Part shown: positions 56,258-64,000 of the stretch, piece by piece
How the letters are laid out: every line of letters starts with the position of its first letter
Numbering within the stretch: the stretch's first letter is position 1
Assembly: GCF_964204865.1 (NCBI RefSeq)
Contig: NC_135252.1
Location: forward strand, 24,697,383-24,761,382
DNA length: 64,000 nucleotides
Reading direction: 5' to 3'
Source: Styela clava
Lineage: Eukaryota > Chordata > Ascidiacea > Stolidobranchia > Styelidae
The notes under the pieces: generated by a model
Told to the model about the DNA's origin: nothing
The model's input: only the letters and a program-made list of their open reading frames with translations
The model's database searches: none
Position numbers and translations under genes: made by a program

Positions 56258-56485
56258 GGTGCTCCCGAAGTATGCGAACCAAGATGGCGGACATCGGAAC
56301 GTAACAGGTTAGGGTTAGGAGATAATTTCTTTCCAATTTTCCTTATTTTAGTCCTATTATCAGTTCGAAGACTAGCCAAGAGCCTCCCGTAGTATTTATA
56401 CCTAAAATTATGGCCTAACCCTAACCTAGTACACATATTACATTCCGATGTCCGCCATCTTGGTTCGCATACTTCGGGAGCCCCC
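56258..56485. mobile_element. Long hairpin element, CTCCCGAAGTATGCG family, complete
   Basis: The structure and sequence match 54278-54491. The arms are CTCCCGAAGTATGCGAACCA and its reverse complement, with GGTTAGGGTTAGG and CCTAACCCTAACC inside. The spacer holds CCTCCCGTAGTATTTAT. Confidence 0.85.
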
Positions 56486-56879
56486 AAATTTCTTCCCTCC
56501 ACACAACCAACCTTACCTTAAGATAAAAATACAGGATTTAAAAAAATTTAATCGCACAAAAATAAACTCTGTAAAAAATAATATGGTGTTGATGTCTTTG
56601 CATCTGGGCCACTGTAAGAAAATCACCACAGATACATAGAAGTATTCAATATGCAAAATTTTTTGTTCAAAAATAATTTTAGAACATTTTTATTCCAAAA
56701 CCATATTTCTATGCAACTGGAAGAACTACAGACCAACAGCAATCTTGCCCTAACTTCCAATTTTGGTGGAACATGTAAAAATGATCCAAACCATATTCAA
56801 ATGAACATTTTTTTACTATAAAGCAGTGCACCCCCACTGATGTGTGGCGAAGCTATTCAAGTGGGTCACAAAGTATTAA

Positions 56880-57300
56880 AGAGACACATGTCACATCTTT
56901 GAGCATAATTACTGGCACTCACTCAGAAGTAAAGAATACTCTCATCTCTGAGCAAAGTTACAGGCACTCACTCAGAAGCAAAGTTACGGGCACTCACTCA
57001 GTAGTAAAGGAGACTCATCTCTGAGCAAAGTTACGGGCACTCACTCAGAAGTAAAGGATACTCATATCTTGAGCAAAGTTGCGGTCACTCACTCAGGAAT
57101 AAAGAAGAATCATCTCTGAGCAATGTTGCAGTCACTCACTCAGAAGTAAAGGAGACTCATCTCTAAGCAAAGTAACGGGCACTTACTCAGAAGTAAAGGA
57201 GACTCATCTCTAAGCAAAGTAACGGGCACTTACTCAGAAGTAAAGGAGACTCATCTCTGAGCAAAGTTACGGGCACTCATTCAGAAGCTCAGGAGATTCA
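56880..57300 (-). repeat. 47-bp minisatellite, about 9 units, just 3' of PTRHD1
   Basis: The unit contains GACTCATCTCTGAGCAAAGT and TACGGGCACTCACTCAGAAG. AAGTAAAG recurs at 57144, 57191 and 57238 (exact 47-bp steps). The array ends 93 bp from the PTRHD1 stop codon and may lie in its 3' UTR. Confidence 0.9.
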
Positions 57301-57392
57301 TTTGTCATTTCCGAACAAACTTCGCAGTGAGCTCCAGAAACTATGTGGTTTTACATAATCTACTCAGAATTCGGCCAATTTGAGCTCTTCTT

Positions 57393-58324
57393 TCACTTCA
57401 GCAGTTTCAAATTCTTAAAAAATCTTTGAATATCTTGCTTTGGGCAAGGTTTTGTAGCCAGACAGGTTGCAAAGTTTTCAGGCTGTTCTATCCAGAGCTT
57501 GAAATCAACTTCATTTTGATGCAATGTTTCCGCTAATGTACAAAGATTTTCTTCATTTTTTGCCTGTTGGAAAAGATATATTCTATTAATGAGCTATTAA
57601 AATTGATCATTGGGTTATATTAAAGAGACACCCTGAAAAAGGCTCGGCACAAGGTTAGTCTGTCTCTGGACTTCTAAGAACCACGGCGCCTTCGGAGAGT
57701 AATCAAAATATGATATTTTAAATTGCTTCTCATAAAATAAATCAGAAAAATCGTTTGACATAATGTTATATCACTACTGTGACTGAATTGACTAGTATGA
57801 TGTCTAGCTGAAGCAACTAGCGAAGTTGAAGATGTGATGGGCAGTCTAAATTGTTACCTGGATTTCTATCGTTTTGATCGGGAATATATGCTAACAATAT
57901 GGGCATGATAGAAAACTAAACATCGGATACGGATTCCATTAGCCTAGGTTGGCAATGCCTGATAGCTATGTGTTCACACAATAGGAGTGCTTGTTTTGTA
58001 TTGCACTGTTTATCTATTCTTGGTACTATTGTGGCCGCGACCAATGCCAAAATAATTTTGTGGCGTGCGGAGCCCACAACCTTGGACCACCCTGAGTTAT
58101 ATCTTCCCCCACTAAACTTGAAAAATAATAGCACTTACTTCTAAGACAATCTTATGCATGCTATCCAATTTCGAAGTATATTCCAACACATGTGGGTCAT
58201 CCTTGTGTAGGTGCATTATCACAGTGCTCGCATGACATGCTTGGGCTATAACAGCTCCTAAAGGCCACTTGAGAGCACTTGTGAGATCCCCTCGAACCAC
58301 TATATATTGCACAATTGTCGCCAT
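57393..58324 (-). CDS. PTRHD1: Peptidyl-tRNA hydrolase domain-containing protein 1 (2 exons)
   Basis: Exon 1 is 58139-58324 and exon 2 is 57393-57563 (donor GAA|GTAAGT, acceptor AACAG|GCA, phase 0), giving 118 residues. The protein starts MATIVQYIVVRGDL and carries the Pth2-family signature WPLGAVIAQACHA (20-32). It continues with VLE|AKNEENL, LAETL and EQPENFATCLATKPCP near the C-terminus, matching human PTRHD1 (140 residues) throughout. The same frame stays open to an upstream ATG at 58453 (113-codon exon). I chose the internal ATG because homology begins there and the extra segment is hydrophobic and unlike the family. The intron contains a hAT remnant (about 57846-58094). Substrate and activity are not settled for this branch of the Pth2 family. 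A 47-bp minisatellite lies just 3' of the stop. Confidence 0.92.
57846..58094. mobile_element. hAT fragment related to the 7031 element, in the PTRHD1 intron
   Basis: It ends in CCTTGGACCACCCTG and matches the 7031 element in reverse orientation, through CACAATAGTGCC-like and TATGCTAACAATATGGGC-like blocks. The other terminus is missing. Confidence 0.65.
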
Positions 58325-58454
58325 AGCAACAGAACTAAAGTTCACTATTTTTAGGTAAAGTTTTCTGAATAATAAAAATTGCAAAGCTTTATGGCAAATA
58401 ATGTGTAACTTTATTTTAACAATATAATATTTATTGAGAGTACTGCACTGCAAT

Positions 58455-59193
58455 GTGGGGGGAATAAACGAATTAAAATAAAGATTGTGTGTTGTGTTAT
58501 TTTAATAATCAAATATTCATTTTCATCGAGCAAGAATCACTGTAAAGCAATAAACACAAATGAAAATAACAAAACGAAAACCTTGACTCATAGAAGTTGA
58601 TGAGAGGGGCACAACGAGTCATCATTCAGTCAGCGACACTTTTTACTGAATTTCAGGAACAAATATAGCAAAGAAGACAAAGAAATGATTTGCCAAGAGT
58701 GTAAATATTAGTAAAAGTTCAAAAGAAAACAGTGAAAATTCTGTTTCACACTGTTTTCAGTTTTGAGAGGCCACTAAGATGAATACAATAATAAATAGAT
58801 ATTGCCACAAATAAAATGCTATAAATTTTTTACTTTTCCCAAAAATAAATTTAACTAATGAAACTGCATTTCGTTATCTATTTCTAAGAAGCTAGCCATG
58901 CATGAGAAAATATTTTATAAAATGAATAATGCACCTTTGAACGACACATTTCAAGTTCATTGTCATGGGTGTGAGAGTTTGCAAACAGCAGTGCTTATGG
59001 TCAAAATTAAATTTTTTTTTAAATAAAATTTAATTACTCAAAATTAATTATTTTTTTTCAGAGTTTAGGATTTGGAGTCAAAAACGAGGCATGGGTATTT
59101 TGAAATGTTTGCAGTTGGAGTCGAGCATAAATTTTTCCGAACCCCTGCTAGAAAAAAATTAAATTTACAACAATATGGTACAATTTTCGGTGG
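58455..59193. other. No gene recognised; gap between TMEM129 and PTRHD1
   Basis: AT-rich. It should contain the 3' UTR of TMEM129 and the promoter of PTRHD1. No TATA box or strong polyadenylation signal stands out. Confidence 0.4.
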
Positions 59194-61075
59194 TCAAGTA
59201 TCAAGCAAAGATATATCTAACATGCAAAACTTAGCTCGACACATTGGACATGTAGCGGAGCCAGAAAGCCATGTTTCAATTCGGTGTCTGTCCTGACGAC
59301 TAGCGTACCATCTACCCATGCATTCAGCACACCACATAGGCTTACAATTACAACTCTTGCATTCATGGGGACCCGTACTGCCGCAATTTTTTGTTAATTT
59401 AACTTCAGCGTCTCTTTGCATGCAACCGATACACTGGTCGAGAGGATCAGACGACGTATAACGGTCATTTTGGTTTAATTGTTCACGAAACGCTTTCAAA
59501 AACAGTTCGTCTGTTGATTGTAGGATACTAAGATCTGGAAGAGTATAAACTCTCGTACGTAAACTTTCTTTCAAGTCTTTAAACTCTACGGATATGACTC
59601 TTGCAAAATATGGTTTCAAAGTGCGCTGGATTGTCGGTTTTATTCGTAAATGAACATACTGAACCATAGCGTTGGATTCTGGTGAAACTGCATGTTCTTC
59701 TGTCTGTAGTACTGATATCGTTGCTTTATCTTGTGGTGTCAGTTTAACTCCATATAATGATGTCACAATAATCCAGTTTTCCGTTACGATGACGCGTGTC
59801 CAACCAACGAACGACGTAGCGTATTTGTCAATTCGTCTGAATTCATTGTTCACCTCGCTGGCTTGGACTCTCCATGCCGAGTCTGATGTGTTGTCCTCGC
59901 TTTTATAAAGAGATAGATTCGTCGCTATAGGGTGATACGACCAACTATTTATCTGCCAATAAAACACAACCGTCAGTGCTCCAAGGAGTATAACCAACGA
60001 TATACTTGAGTAAACATGCCATCCGAGTTCGAGAGACGTCGAAAACATATCACCGAATGAAACACCGGAGTCTGGAACCAGAGTCATGCCCACATAGTAA
60101 CCTAAAATTGAAATGTAAACTTTCGACTTGTAAAGAATTACTATATTTAGGGCTTGGCGGTGTGACGCATCGTGCCATGCTAAGCGTTAGGAATTCGCTC
60201 ACCATCGTACCTCTGATTACCATGCATGAGTTCGCAAGTTTGAATCCCGTGCTAGGTGATGGTTATGTGCGAGAGGATTTCTGAACTCCTCGCCACCGTA
60301 ATCTGGTTCATGTAATCGCTGTTCATTACGGCTTCCTACACCATGAAGTCCAACATCAAATTTACCATAATTGCAAATATCACATATTGAATATAACTCA
60401 TTTAGAATGTATTGAATTAATTTTAGGAATAATAGGCGTTACTCTTTGGGCGCTCCGTTCATTTCCCTATTCTTATATATAGGTTGTCAAGAAAGTCTTA
60501 AAATTTTTTAAAATTGCAAACGGTATTTATCATTACCATATTGTTTTGGCCTAACAGATGTACTACGGTAAATGAAGTAAAAATACTTGAACAATTACTG
60601 ATTAGAAAACAACAAACCTGGTTAAGATATATTGAGAAATGACTTCATGCCAAAATTGAAATTGTAAAGGAACTTTATGAACACCCTGTACATGTGTGCA
60701 TTGTGTTTTCTGGTTTGGCATATCAAATAAACTCAATTACAAATTTCGGTTTCAAATCCAGCTAACTTTCATCCCCCCACATTACCGGCGGAGGCTTGCT
60801 TGCACAGGGTCTTTTTCTGAGCAAAATACATAAATAAGGGTTATATCAAAAATATAAAACTTACCAATCGGAAAAAGGCAATGAACAATTAAAGTTGCAG
60901 ACGTCCTTTTAATATGGAAATTGACAAAGTCTATCTCTTCGCTTCCCAGCCAAGACGAGAGTAAATTCTCCACAGTAAGTCCAGCACCTTTGAAATCTGC
61001 TGGTCCGACGATGAAACAAAATGCGAATAACCAATAGAAAATACTGAATATTATAGTCGGACTCGAATGGTCCAT
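59194..61075 (-). CDS. TMEM129: TMEM129, ER membrane RING-type E3 ubiquitin ligase (2 coding exons)
   Basis: Exon 1 is 60865-61075 and exon 2 is 59194-60101 (donor G|GTAAG, acceptor TTTTAG|GT, phase 1), giving 372 residues (human 362). Hydrophobic segments fall at about 8-26, 57-77 and 100-119. The conserved stretches GLTVENLLSSWLGSE and NNEFRRIDKYATSF match the family. The C-terminal RING-type region (294-363) is cysteine-rich: CIGCMQ, ECKSCNC, MWCAECMGRW, CPMCRAKFC. Human TMEM129 is an ER-resident E3 used in dislocation and degradation of membrane proteins (ERAD), so the same role is expected here. The intron carries a SINE and a mariner-like element. The gene lies between STEEP1 and PTRHD1 on the same strand, with gaps near 1.2 and 0.9 kb, too wide for a typical tunicate operon. 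Confidence 0.95.
60151..60351 (+). mobile_element. SINE, 5' half, in the TMEM129 intron
   Basis: It contains the tRNA-like head and half of the body, ending near ACCATGAAGTCCA, the same point where the copy at 27538 stops. The B box is degraded to GTTTGAATCC. Confidence 0.7.
60479..60690. mobile_element. Mariner-like miniature element in the TMEM129 intron
   Basis: TAGGTTGTCAAGAAAGTCTT and AACTTTATGAACACCCTGTA are the ends. CTGGTTAAGATATATTGAGA is shared with 27622-27823. Confidence 0.75.
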
Positions 61076-61531
61076 GGCTTTATTTTATATCTAAAAAGAA
61101 TTGTATTTTTGAACATAAACAAATTTTATATGGAAAAAAACAAAAAAGGAAAAAAATCTAACAAAACTGACAAACAGCCCACTCCTTTTAGTCTGGATCA
61201 TATATGAGAAAGACAACATCACAAAATTTTTTGGACACCCTGTTCGTTCATGAATGAAGAAATCTAAAAATATCTGAAACCAGAATTATAGTGTGAAAAC
61301 TTTGTCAGATAACGAACAGATATACAAATCAAATTCTACCACTAACTGATAATAGTGCAAAACATGTTGGGCACAACAAAATAGGAGAAAAACAGGACAA
61401 ACAAAGTTTTCCTCTGTTTAGCGCAGTATTGTACTGTTTTACGATAATTATTCTGTTTTGCACGATTTTCCGTGAGTGATTATAAAAAATACAAAACTGG
61501 TAGATTTCATGCAAATATATAGAACTCAATG

Positions 61532-61864
61532 GTTCGCCGGTGTGGCCCATCGTGTGGAGCGTTGGGAATACGCTCGCCATCACACCTCTGATTATCCTGC
61601 GTGGGTTCGCTGGTTTGAATCCCATGCGGGGATGATCATGTGCAAGAGGATTGCTAGACTTTTTGCCGCCGTAGGGTGGTTCATGTAACCCCTGGTCGGC
61701 TTCCCCCGCAAAGTTCATGCTTCCACAAACAAATAACTGGCTAACTAATCCGATACTTGACATGGACTGGTAACCGAACCAGAAGCTGTGGTTCACTATA
61801 TGGGTAAGCTGTATTTTCAGCTTTCCTCTCACCCCCCCGGATAAATAGGTAAATCCTATCCTAA
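61532..61864 (+). mobile_element. tRNA-derived SINE, diverged full-length copy
   Basis: Head CCGGTGTGGCCCATCGTG, B box GGTTTGAATCC and the tail AAATCCTATCCTA match the family with many substitutions. It sits between STEEP1 and TMEM129. A 192-codon open frame on the opposite strand is only an accident of this element. Confidence 0.75.
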
Positions 61865-61899
61865 TGAGTAGCCAGCCAGTGTGGTGAGTAAAAGTTTCC

Positions 61900-62110
61900 T
61901 CAAGCAAACTAAAGCAAAATTTTGGCTAAGCTAAAAATAGCTCGAGGAATTTGTTGAGATTGCGATTCAATTTAGTTTTGGCACGAGGATCATTGTTTTC
62001 CCCTTTTGCTTTTGTAACACTGTGAATATTGTTCATAAAAAGTAACTTTTATGTCACACTTATATGGCCCGCTAGTCTAGGTGGGAAAAATGTTTGGCCC
62101 CTGGTCCAGA
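61900..62110. repeat. hAT-like repeat shared with 25470-25760
   Basis: AAATAGCTCGAGGAATTTGT through TGGCCCGCTAGTCTAGGTGG. It lies just 3' of STEEP1. Confidence 0.55.
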
Positions 62111-62234
62111 ACTCCTGATATAGAGCCTTGTCCATAGCAAATGATGAAAAATAGAGAATAGTATATAACATGAAAAAATCTTCGCTTTCAAAAGTTTCAT
62201 AAATTTTCCAAATACATCGGCATAGTTTAAATTC

Positions 62235-62897
62235 TCAGCCCAAACCATCAATCAAAGTTCCCTTTACTTTCTTAGACAAACCAGCTCCCCCTTCACCAGG
62301 ATTATTTTTCCTTTTTGTCATTCCTTTTCTTTCCAATTGCCGTTCAATAACTTTAGCATTCGCTGCATAACTATCGGCAATTTCGCGAGCCTCCAACGCA
62401 TCCTCTTCATCGTCAATTGTCGAGACAGTAACGGAACTGAATTTTCCCATGTCTTTTGTTCTTTTTATTAATGTGACTTTCTTAGGAGCAGATTTCGGTT
62501 TGCTGTTTATATTCATTTTAAAAACGCTATCTCCTTCGGTAACCAGACCGCCATAGAATATGAAAATTGCATCTTTTGTTTCTTCTGTGTGGCGATACAA
62601 CAACGGCAAACTACATCGTTTGCATTTTTGTCTGAATTGTTTTTCGATTCCGTCAGCCCATTTCAAGAATATCGTTTCGTCTTCTTCAACGTTATTAAGA
62701 CGATAAGCATGTTTTTTCTTGTCGATTACTCTCGCTTTATCGCGCCTCCGCAGCGGTAATTTTTCAATGGCACAGTCCAGGATTAAAACCATCTGTCCGC
62801 ATAAGCAATAATATGTATGAAGTGGCTTTGCATCGCCATAAGTCTCTTGGTCCTTTGTGTCTGTACAAACCACGCTACGTGAAATAATTTTGGGCAT
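62235..62897 (-). CDS. STEEP1: STEEP1 (STING ER exit protein / CXorf56), single exon
   Basis: One frame of 220 residues matches human STEEP1 (about 222) from end to end: N-terminal [20 protein letters not shown], then [16 protein letters not shown], the [13 protein letters not shown] block, [12 protein letters not shown] and a basic C-terminus ([19 protein letters not shown]). CLCG and CKRC form a likely paired zinc-binding site. In mammals STEEP1 promotes STING exit from the ER and PI3P membrane curvature. In an invertebrate the conserved core function is less clear. No intron interrupts the gene. It could be an ancestral single exon, intron loss or a retrocopy that replaced its parent. The frame is fully intact, so it is not a decayed copy. 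Confidence 0.95.
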   Translation of the reverse strand: MPKIISRSVVCTDTKDQETYGDAKPLHTYYCLCGQMVLILDCAIEKLPLRRRDKARVIDKKKHAYRLNNVEEDETIFLKWADGIEKQFRQKCKRCSLPLLYRHTEETKDAIFIFYGGLVTEGDSVFKMNINSKPKSAPKKVTLIKRTKDMGKFSSVTVSTIDDEEDALEAREIADSYAANAKVIERQLERKGMTKRKNNPGEGGAGLSKKVKGTLIDGLG

Positions 62898-63099
62898 TTT
62901 TCTCCCAAAAACCGTGAAACTCCAGAAAAATCTTCAGCAAACGATAAATATCAACCACCAAAAGTCCAAAACGATATCGCTACGTGTTTTTTTATATTGC
63001 TGAAAAAAGCGGACTATCTTAATCGCCGGTATTCAGATTATGTGCGATCAGTTTTTTACCATACAACGACAGCTGATGGAGGGTTTTCATCATCGCCGC

Positions 63100-63140
63100 T
63101 GAGCGTCGCCATATTGCTTTTATGTGGGCATGCGCGGGAG
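63100..63140. promoter_or_regulatory. Possible core promoter motifs upstream of STEEP1
   Basis: About 210-240 bp upstream of the STEEP1 ATG lie GTCGCCATATTGC (YY1-like core) and GGGCATGCGCGGG (NRF1-like core GCATGCGC). Such motifs are common at TATA-less housekeeping promoters. Function here is inferred from position and sequence only. Confidence 0.3.
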
Positions 63141-63539
63141 AGTGCTGCTATAAGTACGTATTTTTCCTCGATCAGTGAAACCATACTAAAATGACCGCTG
63201 CGTTATCAAATTATACGTTAAATTTATAAAGACAACTGAAAATGTCAAATAGAATCCAAATTGCAAGAAATTGCAAGTCCGTGTTATAACCTTTCTATAC
63301 AGAAAGCTAAATCTCAGTTGTTACATCACCGTTATTTTGCGTCAACTCCCGGGTGTCCTATGTATGTATGTTTATTTTCCTCAAAAATGTAACAGTATCT
63401 GCCTAATAATTAAACAGTAAAACAGAGACGGTATACATGTTCAAGACCTTACTGGCCTAAGACACAGATGTGCGACATGTCCTACGACTATATAACCTCA
63501 CATTATTCTTTCGGATACAAAACGAGTGAAAAAGCTGTT

Positions 63540-63930
63540 GGGGTGAACAGGATGAGATAGGATTTTTTTTTACATTTATCCCTGACCAGCCACCCACCAC
63601 CGGGAAAGGGTATCTCACAAGGAAAGCTGACCAGCATTTTTTTTTATTAATAAAAACATCACATTTATATAGACACAATATCACAAATAAAATTGCACTT
63701 AAAAAAAACAGTTAAAAATAGTTTTCCACTTCTTCGTATGGTTTGACAGTTTGCCATTCTTAGTTGCAATAGGTTTTTCACAGTTAATAATATATTTTCT
63801 CATATATATATGAAAATTGACAAAATTGAGGTCTTTCATTACGCCATTTACAAGCTGACCAGCAGTTAAGCTACTTGAACAAACCTACGACGGCGAGGAG
63901 TCAAGCAATCTTCTTGCACAAAGTGATGCT
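63540..63930 (-). mobile_element. Degraded SINE pieces, inverted
   Basis: GATAGGATTTTTTTTTACATTTATCC near 63555 resembles the reversed SINE tail, and GACGGCGAGGAGTCAAGCAATC near 63890 resembles the reversed body. The middle is not recognisable. Confidence 0.4.
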
Positions 63931-64000
63931 ACGTGATTCGGATCCGCGCTGGCAATCAGTGGTGTAGTTTGCCAGCATGTTTCTATCGCACAGCATGACG

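Noticed and set aside
56258-56485. TTAGGGTTAGG units as a telomere or interstitial telomeric repeat
   Set aside because: Only one or two units occur, always at a fixed place in mobile hairpin elements. Not a telomeric array.
56880-57300. CRISPR-like regular repeats
   Set aside because: The whole 47-bp unit repeats without unique spacers, and the DNA is clearly eukaryotic.
59072-59296. Plus-strand frame of 74 codons
   Set aside because: It overlaps the conserved RING-encoding end of TMEM129 on the other strand and has no features of its own.
61329-61907. 192-codon open frame on the minus strand
   Set aside because: It is the antisense of a SINE copy; the residues correspond to reversed SINE sequence.

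Overview
This window is a stretch of AT-rich, intron-bearing metazoan nuclear DNA. It holds few genes and very many small transposon relics. Every recognisable gene has animal orthologues with consensus GT-AG introns in matching phase: a SPOP-type ubiquitin-ligase adaptor, TMEM129, PTRHD1, STEEP1, a pancreatic-type lipase and a small glycophorin C/CASPR-like membrane protein. The gene set, together with abundant hAT miniature elements and a tRNA-derived SINE, suggests an invertebrate deuterostome. An ascidian tunicate is my guess; I cannot prove the species from the sequence alone.

Layout. 1-3.3 kb: repeats, including two diverged segments that recur near 17 kb. 3.3-7.9 kb (minus): a three-exon gene that I rebuilt by splice phase. 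It encodes a 196-residue Ser/Thr-rich single-pass membrane protein with a band-4.1/PDZ-binding tail, plus a dead copy of its last exon. 8-15.8 kb: repeats, a LINE remnant and a decayed tandem array. 15.86-16.22 kb (plus): an unknown 121-residue protein. 16.4-22.6 kb: mostly repeats and unassigned DNA. 22.6-32.7 kb (minus): a complete 12-exon pancreatic lipase-like gene, 468 residues with an intact Ser-Asp-His triad and PLAT domain. 33-41.7 kb: SINE, LINE and hAT relics, with no gene recognised. 41.76-52.49 kb (plus): complete 8-exon SPOP, 387 residues, followed by a 45-bp minisatellite. 53.2-56.9 kb: nested repeats. 57.4-62.9 kb (minus): PTRHD1, TMEM129 and STEEP1 in head-to-tail order.

The genes do not form one pathway. 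SPOP and TMEM129 both act in ubiquitin ligation, in the nucleus/cytosol and at the ER respectively. STEEP1 and TMEM129 both act at the ER. The lipase is secreted, and the 4.1-tail protein is probably a plasma-membrane to cytoskeleton link.

The repeat content is unusually legible. At least ten hAT-type elements have recognisable termini, many with 8-bp target duplications, including two nested sets. There are TA-flanked mariner-like elements, three related families of hairpin (foldback) elements that carry telomere-like TTAGGG units, a separate palindromic family rich in TTGAACCC motifs, and a SINE family with about a dozen copies.
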